NCBI GenBank assembly: GCA_035048485.1 | Contig: CM068592.1 | Coordinates: 37,146,001-37,210,000, forward strand | Length of the DNA stretch: 64,000 nt | Source of the DNA: Pteria penguin | Lineage: Eukaryota; Mollusca; Bivalvia; Pterioida; Pteriidae | Direction of reading: 5' to 3' | Shown here: positions 49,095-62,200 of the stretch, piece by piece | Position numbering within the stretch: the first letter of the stretch is position 1 | Layout: every line of letters begins with the position of its first letter | Program-made: the position numbers and the translations under genes | The notes under the pieces: model-generated | The model's input: the letters and a program-made list of their open reading frames with translations, nothing else | Told to the model about the DNA's origin: nothing | Databases searched by the model: none

Positions 49095-49965
49095 TATATG
49101 CAAGCAGGGAAAAAGATCCATGACAACGGAATAACGATTCTCTAATCTGTAGGAGCATTAATTCCATGACAACACAATAACTACGCTCTATTCTGTAGGA
49201 GCATTAATTCAATGACAACGGGATAACTATGCTCAATTCTGTAGGAGCATTAATTCCATGACAACACAATAACTACGCTCTATTCTGCAGGAGCATTAAT
49301 TCAATGACAACGGGATAACTATGCTCAATTCTGTAGGAGCACATGTATTCAATGACAACATAATAACTACGTTCTATTCTGCAGGAGCATTAATTCAATG
49401 ATAACGGGATAACTATGCTCAATTCTATAGGAGCACATTAATTCAATGACAACATAATAACTACGTTATATTCTGCAGGAGCATTAATTCTATGACAACA
49501 AGATAACTATGCTCAATTCTGTAGGAGCACATTAATTCAATGACAACATATAATAACTACGTTCTATTCTGCAGGAGCATTAATTCAATGACAACGGGAT
49601 AACTATGCTCAATTCTGTAGGAGCACATGTATTCAATGACAACATAATAACTACGTTCTATTCTGCAGGAGCATTAATTCAATGACAACGGGATAACTAT
49701 GCTCAATTCTGTAGGAGCATTAACTCAAGGACAACATAATAACTACGTTCTATTCTGCAGGAACATTAATTCAATGACAATGGGATAACTATGCTGAATT
49801 CTGTAGGAGCGCATTAATTCCATGAAAACGGAATAAAAATTCTATATTCTGAAGGAGCATGAATTCCATGAAAACGGAATAGCTAAACTCACTTCTGTAG
49901 GAGCATTAATTCCAAAACAACGGATTATCTATGTTCTATTCTGTATAAGCATTAATTCCAATTTG
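49095..49965. repeat. 46-bp minisatellite reaching into the last exon of gene B
   Basis: About 18 units of 'gcattaattccatgacaaca' plus 'caataactacgctctattct' plus 'gtagga', many arranged as alternating A/B dimers of about 92 bp ('ataactacgttctattctgc' and 'ggataactatgctcaattct'). The rightmost unit, 49929-49961, contains the final codons and the stop of gene B. Confidence 0.95.
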
Positions 49966-50203
49966 TTGAAAAATATGCGATGTTTATGAGAATACAAACA
50001 TTCCTCTTTGTTTGGAAAATCCATGTATTTTGCATTGACTCTGGTTGTATTGGCGAGATCCATGTGCTTAGTTCTAACTATGATTAAAGTAGTCTGCATC
50101 TGTTCGGATGCCTCTTGAAGGACTGACGCTAACATGTCACTCCAGTCCGATATGCAGATCAGACTCTGACATCTCTCTATCTGTGTTCGTATAGTGGAAT
50201 ACG
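49929..50203 (-). CDS. Gene B exon 5: TIR domain, second part, and stop
   Basis: 275 nt, acceptor TTTACAG, 91 codons then TAG. Reads STIRTQIERCQSLICISDWS, later ASEQMQTTLIIVRT and HRIFFNKLELML. The 'I-x-x-CxxLIxIxxW' strand-helix and the later 'TLIIV' strand are TIR-like. HRIFF takes the place of the box 3 FW motif. The final ten codons and the stop lie inside a minisatellite unit. Confidence 0.85.
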
Positions 50204-53200
50204 CTGTAAATTGTACAATAATGTAAAGATGGTGAATAGAAGCAATCAATTCAGTAATCCAGTAGTCATCAAATCGAAAGTGATGGAAAAATCTGAGCAT
50301 AAATGGAAAATTAAGTTTAAAAAAACCCCCAAAACACCTACCTAAGAGTTTAAGGCAACATCGAAAAAGGGAGTGCGATTAGGCTTCACAGTAACATTGA
50401 TGACAGATAATGTAAAATGTCATATGAATTATTGCTGTGCCAGACCACAGCAATAAACCGTATTTAATATTTTATTTGTGCTGTGTCAGACAATCACAGC
50501 AACCCACCAGTAAGATTTTTCATGGTGATATATCAGTATGTGAAATACACCTAAACAGAATAGTAGACTCTTGAGTTGTGATGTGTTAGACGATCAATCA
50601 CAGCAACACACCACATTTTAAGTGTTGTGTCAGTCACAGCAACAATCCACATCGAACATTATAATTGTGCTGTATCGTGGCGTCGACCACAGTAACAAAC
50701 CACAGTGGACATTTTGATAGTGCTTTGTTAGGGTGTCAGTCGCACAACACTATACAGTGGACAATTGTGTCGTGGTAGGGTAACATTCGCATATCACAAC
50801 ACAATGAACGTATTTCATATATATTTTTCGGATTTTTTCATGATTATTAGGCGATGAATTAGCATCATAAAACCACAGGACATACTAAATTCGTAAGATG
50901 TAAAAAACGAAGAAGTGCCGAAGGATAAACCATATCTCATAGTCCATAGAATAAAGGGGACAATGTTGTGTTTAGTGTCATATTCAGACAAATGCTAACC
51001 CCAAAAAATTCGAGATGAGACCAGGTGCCCGGGAGGAGTAAGCGTCCCCTGGTTGCATGCAACACCTGTTGCAAAGGTCCTGCAACAACAACCTTTCAAG
51101 TCTAGGAGGTAAATACATAAATATACACGCATGAACATATGAAGGAGACAGGAACACAAAGTCAAATTTCGCATTCAAGGCAAGAAATGCGGTCTGCCTG
51201 AAATTCCGGTGTCGGAAATGCAGGTGAAAGCAAACAGCAAACAAACTAAGGACCATGCATGAGAATCATATATGAACAAATAAAAGGGAAATTCATTGCA
51301 CAGAGGAGTCTAGCATGAAAGGAAAGACCATTTTAGTGTAAGTATTATTTTGTGCTTCTAGTTTAATATAAATTTGAAATGAAATTATTATATTATGATA
51401 TCTTTTATTCAATAATGCCTTTTTTCATTCAATCGGCCTTACAACTTACAAATATACTGAAACATCAAATATATAATGTACCATTACTGACAGAAGCAGC
51501 ACTGATGACTATTCTGTAGTGTAACAAAACTCTATCCGTGGTCCTAACGATAAAGAAATCATAAGTCAGTGGAGCCACTTCAAAATCCAACAATAATTGA
51601 ACACAAATCTGCATAGCTGTGTAGGGCCTTATGACAAAGTTTAGAAACTTAGTTATCTATTATTTTAGTATATTCTTGAAATGGACGCATTGGCCGAAGT
51701 TGAAAATGATACTTTGTTCCAGTAGACTATGTATTGGATTACATGAATTTGAACACCTAATGAATTGAGAGCAAACGCTAATAAATTCGAAATTCGGTAT
51801 TTAAAATTATGTAGATATAACAGGGATCATAGTGTACATAATTTGAAATTACATGTACAACATACTTCTATCTCCACAACCGAACAGTACAACCTCCAAA
51901 CACTCCACCAGAAATTCTATGAAATATTATTGAAATCTATGCATAGGGGAAGAAGTTATGGCCCGAACAAAGTTTCACTCACTTTGCATGTTGTGACCTT
52001 GACCTTTGACTTATGACTTTGGGTTAAGTGTACAGTTCTGTGAAATATCATTGCAATGCATGTACAGGGGGAGACGTTAGGGCCCGAACAAGGATTAATT
52101 CACTTTGCCTTTAGTAGCCTTGGCCTTTGACCTTGGATCAAGGTCATGACACATCCTAGGGTCCTAAGTAAGAATTATGTGAAATATTCTCGAAATCCAT
52201 GCATAGGGGAGTAAGTTGTAGCCCGAGCAAGGTTTTGCTCACTTTGCATGTTGTGACCTTGACTTTTGACCTATGTGCTTGGGTAAAGTGATAGAATTCT
52301 GTGAAATCTGTGCACATGGCAAAAAGTAATTATCTGGACAAGGTTTTAATTACTTTGCATGTTGTGACCTTGACCTTTGACCTATGACATTGGGTCAAGG
52401 TCATCACACATTCTTGAGTCCTAAGTAACAATTCTGTGAAATATTATTGAAATCCATGTACAGGGGAAGAAGATAGGACCCGAGCAAGGTTTTATTCACT
52501 TCGTATGTTGTGACCTTGACATTTGACCTTGGATCAAAGTCATGACATACCTTTGGGTCCTAAGTAAGAATACTGTGAAATATCTTTGAAATCCATGCAT
52601 TAGTAAAGAAGTTATGGCCTGAGAAAGGTTTTACTCACTTTGCATGTTGTGACCTTGACTTTTGACCTATGAGCTTGGGTAAAGTGTAAGACCTCTGTGA
52701 AATATTACTGAAATTCATGCACAGGGTAAGAAGTTATGGCCTGAACAAAGTTCTATTCTATTTGCATGTTGAGACCTTGAGCTTTGAACTATGACCTAGA
52801 GTCAAGATAATGACACACACTTGGGTCCTCAGTAACAACTCTGAGAAATACTATTGAAATCCATGAATAGGGGAAGAGGTTATGGACCGAACAAGGTTTT
52901 ATTCGCTTTGCATTTTGTGACTTTGACATTTGACGGTCAAGGTCATAACATAAGCTTGGGTCCTAAATAACAATTCTGTGAAATCTTTTTGGAGTCCATG
53001 CTCAGGGCAAGAAGTAATGGCCTATACAAGGTTTTACTCACTTTGCATTTTGTGATCTTGACCTTTGACCTTTGAGCTTGGGTCAAGGTCATGACAGACC
53101 CTTCAGTTCTAAGTCACAATTCTGTGAAATATTATTGAAATCCATGCACAAGGCAAGAAAATATGGCCTAGACAAATTTTTAATTACATTGCATATGGTG

Positions 53201-56200
53201 ACCGTGAGCTTTGACCTATGACCTGGGGTCAGGGTTATGACACACTTTTCGGTTCTAAGTATCAATTCTGTGAAATATTATTGAAATCCACGCACAGGGG
53301 AAGAAGTTATGGCCTCAACCAGGTCTAACTTACATTGCATGTTGTGACCTTGACCTTTCACGGTCAAGTTCATAACACACTCTTGGGTGTTAAGTAACAA
53401 ATCTGTGCATCTGTGTAAGAAATATTATTGAAATCCATGCACAGGGGAAGAAGTTATGGCCCGGACAAGGTTTTACTCACTTCTTGTGACCTTGACACAC
53501 CCTTACGTCTTCAGTTACAATTCTGTGAAATATTGTTGAAATCCATACACATGGCAAGAAGAAATGGCCTAGACAAGGTTTTAATCACATTGCATGTGAT
53601 GACCTTGGCCTTTGACCTATGACCTTGGTTCAAGATCATGACACACCCTTGGGTCCTATGTGATAATTCTTTGAAATGTTATTGAAATCCATTTACAGGG
53701 GAAGAAGTTATGGCCTGGAAAATGTTTTATTATTTTTGCATGCTGTGACCTTGACCTTTGAATTATGGCCTTGGGTCAAGGTCATGATACACCCTTGGGT
53801 ACGAAGTAACAAGTCTGTGAAATATTATTGAAATCCATGTACAGGGGAAGAATATGAGCCTGGACAAAGTTTTACTCACTTTGCTTGTTGTGACCTTAAT
53901 AATATCCCGGAGAAAGTATTACTCACTTTGATTTTTGTGACCTTGACCTTTGACTTATGACCTTGGGTCAAGGTCATGACACGCCTATGGGCCCTAACAA
54001 TTCTGTGAAATAGTTTTGAAGTTCATGCACTGGGGAAGAAGTTATCGCCTGAACAACGTTTTACTCACTTTACATGTTGTGACGTTGACCTTTGACCTAT
54101 AACCTTGGGTCAAGGTCATGACACACGCTTGGATCATAAGCAACAATTCTGTGAAATATTATTGAAATCCGTGCACAGGGAAAGCTATGACAAAACTGTA
54201 TATATGCATCAGTGGTAATCAAACACGACAAGCGTAATAGCGATAATTTACCTTTAAAAATAAATAAGAGCGTTTAACGACAATGAGGAGGAAGAGGGGA
54301 AGGACGACGACCACGGTGTTGATAATGATAATCATGATAAAGGAAACACTAAGGCAGTGAAATCCGATTGGTACTAACCTTGGCCACTGTTGATGCCATC
54401 AATCACTGTGAATTTTTTATCAGAGAGATAAGAAGATATAGATGACATCTCCTCAATGTGGTTATCATCGTGGTAGATAAATACGTCATATGTCTCTCCT
54501 GAAAAAGATACCATGGTATGAGTTATGGCATATCAAGACGATTTTAGGAATACAGTTACAGTGAAAACATTAGTTTCGAATAAATACGTATGTAATTGGC
54601 ATAACTTTAAAATACGATAAAAACTGGTGTCACATGACTATGGCACTAACAACAATGTACCACAATGGACATTCACGGGCCCCTGAAATTCATAAGTGAG
54701 ACCAGGTGCCCGAGAGAAGTGAGCGTCTCCTGTTTGGTTAGTCACACCACCGTGAATGCCCTGACATATAGACGAAACAATATTATTCAGTACTGTATAT
54801 ATACATGAATAACAAACACTGTGTAGAAAGTGTCATAGTCACATAACATCAGGAAAAAGAATATAATAACACTTGTTTCAAACCCTCCACGGGAACATTT
54901 TTACGAACTCCACACTGCAAAGGAAATAAGTGTGACGTTCATGTAAAATACGAAAATAATTGGTATCACATGACTATGACACTAACAACAATGTACCACA
55001 GTGAACGTTTCACGGAACCCTAAAATTCAGAGGTGAGACCAGGTGCCCTGGAGAAGTGAGCGTCTCCTGTTTGGCTAGCCACACATACTGTGAATGCCCT
55101 GACATACAGACGAAACAACATAATCCAGCGCTGTATATATACATAAATGTGAACAAACACTGTGTAGAAAGTGTCACAGTCACATAACATCAGGAAAAAG
55201 GATATAATAACACTTAAGTCAAACCCTCCGCGGGGAACCTTTTCACTAGCTCCACACTGCAAAGGGATACCAAAATAACTGGTGTCACATGTCAGATACG
55301 TTATTTGAAGACTGGAACTGGAAATGACAGGAAGAAAAAAATCAGACTGAGGAATATCCAACTGTCCAGCCAGAATAAACCAACACGAGTGTCTCAATCA
55401 GACTGAGGAATGTCCAAGTGTCCAGTCAAAACAAACCAATATGAGTGTCTCATTAAGACTAAGGAATATCAAAGTGTCCAGCCAAAACAAACCACCAAGA
55501 CAGTGTCTCTTGCGGAATATCCAAGTGTCCAGCTAAAACAAACCAAATCGATATTATTTCATTGCACAGTTTCCATGTTTTCGATCTTAAGGGCGGCCAT
55601 TGTTTCTTTCAGGCTTCCAAGATGGCCAAATGCAGTAAGTGCACTTTAAAATTCATCGATAACAATTCATTTTGCGGGTGACTTCGCTTGCCTGATCTAT
55701 ATATGAATACATGTTGCGATACGAAAATACGGGTATATTGATTTTCGGCTTTTTGAGAATTAGCATTGAAATTAACAATAAGAAGATAAGGGTTCATATA
55801 CATACTGACAGATTAACTAAGAAGCTCATTATATTATTATACCAATGTGTGACTGAACTTCTTTATCTCAAACACCTACATATGTAGGCATCAATCTCAC
55901 AAACATATTTTGATCATTTCTGAAAAAAAAAACCCACAATATAAATGTGTCGGGCTCTTTACAAAAAATCCTCAAAGATACTTAAGCTGTATTTTTTGTG
56001 ATAATGGCATTATTCATTACAGTAACTTGCTCATCCTCTTGACATAAAGGTTTTCCGCTTTAAACGACTGCTTTATATGACACGAATCTGATAGGTATTC
56101 GCAGAGACAAAAACAATAAGGAGGATACGCCACTATATAGGTAAACGTACTTTTGTTTTGCATTAAATAATGAATACACTGAGTGATGCATGCATGAAAG

Positions 56201-59200
56201 ATGCATTGAACAATTATATCAGCTATATGACAGCCCCGACAACCCTCTTCCCCCTCCTCAATCCCGGATATATAGCCCTCGCTTGTCGTAAAAACAAAAG
56301 GATAAACATTAGGAAATCTACAAATAACTCTTCATTTAGAGTGCAACTACTAACAAGTACCTGATATTCAGAATGTCATAGACGTACATAAACAAATAAT
56401 ACCATTTAATAAAGTTCAAATGTCCAAAAAAAAAAAAAAAAAAAAAAAAGAATAACAATTGGATTCCTTACAATGTAACACATATTAAACGTATCATTGT
56501 AAGCTTCTTCTAATTTTCAGTAGCCTATATAAGTTGTATAAATACAACAATAAGATACCGAGTAATGATCCGTCGGATTATAAATATAAAAGACAAAATA
56601 CTGATAAAAGGCTATCACCAACTATCAGAACAAGTCAATTGGTGGAATCAGGTGCCATGGAGGAATAAGCACTCCCTGCTGACCGCTTACACCCGCCATG
56701 ATGCCATAATATAAGTTATTAAAAACTCGAAGCCACATTCAGTATAATACCGTTGTCATATTTGGTCAAACGTCTTGGTTAGTATTGTTATTGAAATAGA
56801 AATCCACCACAGTCTAAACGATTAACATCTTAAACCAAAGAAGGAAGTCAACATGTCGGATAATGATATCAAAACTCATCTGGACAATCCCATCTACCCA
56901 CGTATATCACCTTATGTTTCATTACTGTTTGGTTTCTTACGTCAGTTATTTGACTTAAACTTCGTTTGGATTTAGAATCCCTGGTGGTCCGTTTTGAACA
57001 CTATGTGGAGTGCAATGAATTGTCATTCTATTAGTAAGAGAATTAACGTTACTTTGAACTAAGGCATTTTCCTCAACGTTATTGGTTTTTGATGTTCTCT
57101 GTTTCCATCTCTTGTATTCCAGTTGAATAAAGGGCCAGCAACACAAATAGGTCATTACAATTCCAAATAAGAGGGTGATTGGACATAGGACAATGATGGT
57201 TACTATGACAACAACTTGAATTCCTCTATGAATTGGTGGATCTGCAATATACAATTTTGAACATATTAGAATATGTAAAAGATCTGTCTCATTAACTTGA
57301 TACAATCCACCCACCACAAACCATGCTAAACTGTAACAAATTAAACGCATACAAAAAGGTGCAGGCATTACGAGTGCTGTTGATGTGGTTTTTGATTCAC
57401 AAATTTATTGAAGGGAAAACCATTTTGAACGTGCCAATAATGCCCTATTATGAGTTTGAGTCAAGTACATGTTTGATAATCAAACATCAAAATGTTTGTA
57501 TTGTGAAAGCTAATTCGTGTATTTGTTTGAATCCATTTATTGATAATATTGGTTGTGATTCCTAATCATTGATATATGGATATCTGTAGATATTTTTTTA
57601 GGTTTATTTTTAAGACATTAAATATCATTTAAGTCATAACAGACAAAAAACCATCGTGGAAAAACGTTTATGACAATCCCTATTTCCCCTTTTCCTTTTT
57701 ATTTTTATTTCATTAAAATGTAACTATACCCCCCTTTCTTTTTTGAAAGATTTGCATGAAATACTCCGTGAAACCTCTCCCCTCACCCTTTCTGCAAAAC
57801 GAGATCTATTTACACATAAAATGTGTGTTTTTAATAACCAGAACAACACCAACCTTACTAATTACTTAAATCGCTTAACTCAAAAGAGCAAGTCTTTAGA
57901 AAAGTGCAAAGACAAAGTCTTAACACCCATTTTAAAAATTAAAATTACAAATATAAAAACAATAGGTGTCATCCTCTTGTCATTAAATGTGTCTCAGACT
58001 TGATGATCATATCAGGGACAGTTCTATTTGTACATTGTTGACAATATGCAGTTTGTTAACAATATTTAGCAAAGTCATTTTAACATTCCACCCCTGACAT
58101 TGAAAAAAACAACGAACGTCGTCTTTATAAGTTAAAGAATATATATGTATGATATTTAATATTCTAAATGGTTCGGTCTGTATCTTCTGCACAAATTTAA
58201 TTTAGTGCTTAACTTTGACCTTAAAAATGTCAGCGTTCTTTCATTCTTAGCAATACCTAAACAGTTTGATTTGTTTACATGCTCATTGGAGGGGCAGGCA
58301 GATACAGACCAATAGACAAACACACCGCATCATACCATAACATGTTCGTCTACTATGGGTATATTAAAATAAATGAGATAACGTACATTTTGTTTCATAA
58401 AGATGGAAGGGGACAATATTCACCAAGAAATTCTAATTTTATCTGTAGTACTCAATACCTCCCCCCCTTTTCGGCTCTGTCAAGGGGATTGTACACGCGC
58501 CTTTTAATTTGCGATGAAAATGGGGTGCTCGAAGTTTAAATCTATCCTGCTTTGATGCCTGTCAATCAATTTTCACAATTCTTGCACATCAGTTTCTATA
58601 TCGCAATATATTTTATTCCCCAAATTTTCAAAAATAATGATTTTATTGAATTGACAAGTGAGCAGTTTGTAAATTCTGCACCGAACTGCACAGCTGCAGC
58701 TTTGTGCATACAAGAAATTGTGTTAAGATCTCTCTAAATCGTTAGTTTAATTATACGTCTATGAACGATTGTCGTTAGATTTTTCAAATTCTTATTCGAA
58801 CACTCACAAATTAGAATTTTATAAGCTGGGGGGGTCATCGACTATTCATGTATAAACATGGACGCATCTCTCCATGTGTTAACATGAGGGGCGGATCTCG
58901 GTATAAACAGCAATAATCACGACACACGAATATAATAAATTAATTTTTCTATGTATGTTTTACTTCTTATGTCAACATTCATAGTATATTGTCAACCATA
59001 ACTCTATAATTCGTTAATTATTTATTAAAATTTCTTATGATTCAATCCTACCGATGTGAATTGTAAATCGCCATTTTACATGGGTTTAAAAAATGAGAAA
59101 TTCTACTATATGTGACAGTTCTTTCAAAATCGAAGGACAATCGTTTGTAGATATATCATCAAACTGACGATTGAGATACCTCTTTTCCAAATGCATTGCA

Positions 59201-62200
59201 TGTACATGCCTGTGGCTGTGCAGCCAGCTGCATTATGTGCACACTGGTCTACAGCAAAATCTACATGAAATTCATTCTCAAAAGTTTTGGGAAATGAAGC
59301 TTTTCATATATAGATAACATTCTGTAAAAATGATACGAATTGGTTGTTTAATGTCCAAGCGAAATAGATTTCAATTTTTAACACCCCATTTTCACAATGG
59401 CGCCGTCCAATCCTCCTTAGGTAAATATATTTTGCCTTTATTAATTCATTAATTGATTACTTAACAAAATCCAGAGCATCAGATATACCCATATACAATC
59501 AGTCTATTTATAAAATTAGTCAATTTATATAGCATTTTATATGATACAAAGGGCAGTGTAGCTCAGATTGGTAAAGTGTTTTGCTTGCAAACGGGAACTC
59601 CCAGATTTAGTGCATCCACTGGATCCCAAGCATAGGGCTACATTTCTGTACTCATCATACAAGTTTAATAATAATGGGGTCTTCAATTATAAAATAAAAT
59701 GTATGATATTATATATTTTTCCATCAAAATGGACATATTGTCTTCTAACAATGTTCTTTTTCTAGAAACAATACAAAACTATCGCAGTCTCGTTCCTTTC
59801 TATACTAATAAATGTATTTGCATAAATATACATCTGTAAAAGAGGAACGTTATAGATACATATGCACTTTCTTGTAATTGTAGTATTAATGTAAAATACG
59901 AGAGTAACTGGTGTCGCATGACAATGGCACGCAGAAGAAATATTTTGATTTACGCGATGACATTGGCAGATCATCAATCGTCATAAGCTTTGTCCACCAC
60001 AATGGTGGTGTTAAATATAAGCCCGTTTATTAACTAACCTTTGTTATTGGGGTTTTTCCGTTCCGGGTTCAATTATAATTATTTACCTTTTTTATATAAA
60101 TAAATTAATGCTTTAGTATAATCCAATGCTGAAGCGGTGCATACAAATGGATGCTGAAAGGATTCTTCAGTAACATAGAATTCTAGAGTGGAATTTATCC
60201 TTACTCCATCCGCACTGAAAAATAAGACGACACTATGGGATGAAAATGAACAAGGCGTACTGGAAGGTTAACCACATTTCAAAGTTTATGTAATTAAAGA
60301 TCACTATTCTGTACAATGTTACATTCAGACAGATGCGAAATCCAGTTAAATTGAGGTGAGTCCAGGTGCCTTGGAGGGGTAAGCGTCCAAACCTTGCATG
60401 CTACACCCGTCGCAAAAGTCCTTCAATAAACATTAAAGTTCAGGAAGTAAATATATGTAGGTAGGTAGGTAGGTAGGAATGTAGGTAGGTTGGTAGATAG
60501 GTAGGTAGGTAGGGTATTTCCGACGGGCGTATTATGCAAGGGATGAACGCTAATCAAGGTATCTCATTCAAGGTATGAAATGCTGCTGAACTGAAATTCC
60601 GGTGTCAAAACTGTAAGTGAAGAAATGTTAGTATGTATAAATATAATGTCGGATGCAGTCTAGTCAAAAAATGCAAGATGGTTTGTTCAGAACCCAAAAG
60701 GTCGGGAAAGGGGGATCTAAAGTTTCACAAGATCCCTGAATCGACCATAGTACTTCCTCAATGATAAATTCAAATATTCCTCATCATATCCTTGTGAGAG
60801 CAGTATCGACTTTCGTGGAAAAAGACCCCCTGACTCTCATGAGGACATCTTTGTGTTTAGGGCATAGGTTGTGATATGAAGACGACGTATACCTATCAGT
60901 GGAAGTCAGTAGTCAAACGGTGAGTATATCACCAGAATGCACAAAGGGTTTCTACAGTGTCTTGATCTTAGCAACTCTGCATGCCATCCTCAACCGTGTG
61001 CATGTTCCTCATCTAATTTTGTATATTCTCCTTGTGGCCATGACATTACTGGTGATCTTGATATTGTTAAAACACTAAGTTACGAGAACTTTTACTTAAA
61101 GGTCCAAAACACATGAAGCCAAAATTTTGAGAATATTATGAACTGCTGCGAGGAATATGCCACACGATGGGCAAAAAGAGAGGAAGTACAGGTCGACACT
61201 CTTTCGGAGTGGATAAAATTCATTGCAGTACTGCCGAGATCAAAAATTAAAAAATTACAAGGCTCTGTAAACACCAGATTCAAATCTATTTTTAAAGATC
61301 CTGATATTGTCAGAGAACTTACCTTTCTCCAAGAACATTATATCATTACAATAGCAGATAAAGCGTCTAATAATTATACATTTACTTGTAAGAAATATTT
61401 CTTTGACAGCCTAGTGAACAAATTAGGAATAAATTCAGCTCCAGGAAATCCCACTTATACTCTCACGAACTTTTCGGTTTCTGAAGTACTTGAGAATCAT
61501 AAATCTGTCCTCAATACGTTTGGTATTGACACAAATAAATTAAATTAAGAACTTCCATATTTGTACTGCATTTTATAAATGCACAAAAATCCTTACAAAC
61601 AACGCTTTATTGCTGGTTCCTCGAAGTGTTCCACAAAATCTGTATCGATGCTACTCACAAAAATATTATCAGAAATTATCTCTGGCCTTCATAGATATTG
61701 CGAAACAGTATATTCCAGAAGTGGAATTAATCAAATGTGAATCTTTAAAAATTCAAAAGAGTTATTAGAACATCTAAAATCAAAAAGTTTTACTAAAATT
61801 CACTCCATCAAGTCTTTTGACTTTTCGATTCTTTACATAACGATCCCTCATCAGAAATTAAAAGACAGATTAGCGGAAATGGTTAAAAATGCATTTACTA
61901 GTAAAACGGAAGCCGCAAATTCCAATATATAGTTATAGGCCATGATAAGACTTACTTTGTTAGGGAAAATTCTGATTCCAAAAATAAATACACTGAAACA
62001 GTTGTCATCCAGATGTTCAACTTTCTTATCGATAACATTTTTGTGGTGTTTGGAGGAATGTTTTTCAACAAATTGTCGCCATTCCAATGGGCACTAACTG
62101 TGCTCCGCTTCTGGCTGACATATATTGAGATCATCAAAAAGACTATAGGTCTTGTATTTGGCCCCTCTACAGCCTTATGCAGACTTTTACTTGAACGTTG

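Noticed and set aside
59551..59640. tRNA gene with a TGC-like anticodon region
   Set aside because: A box is good, but there is no paired acceptor stem and no proper B box; treated as a SINE fragment.
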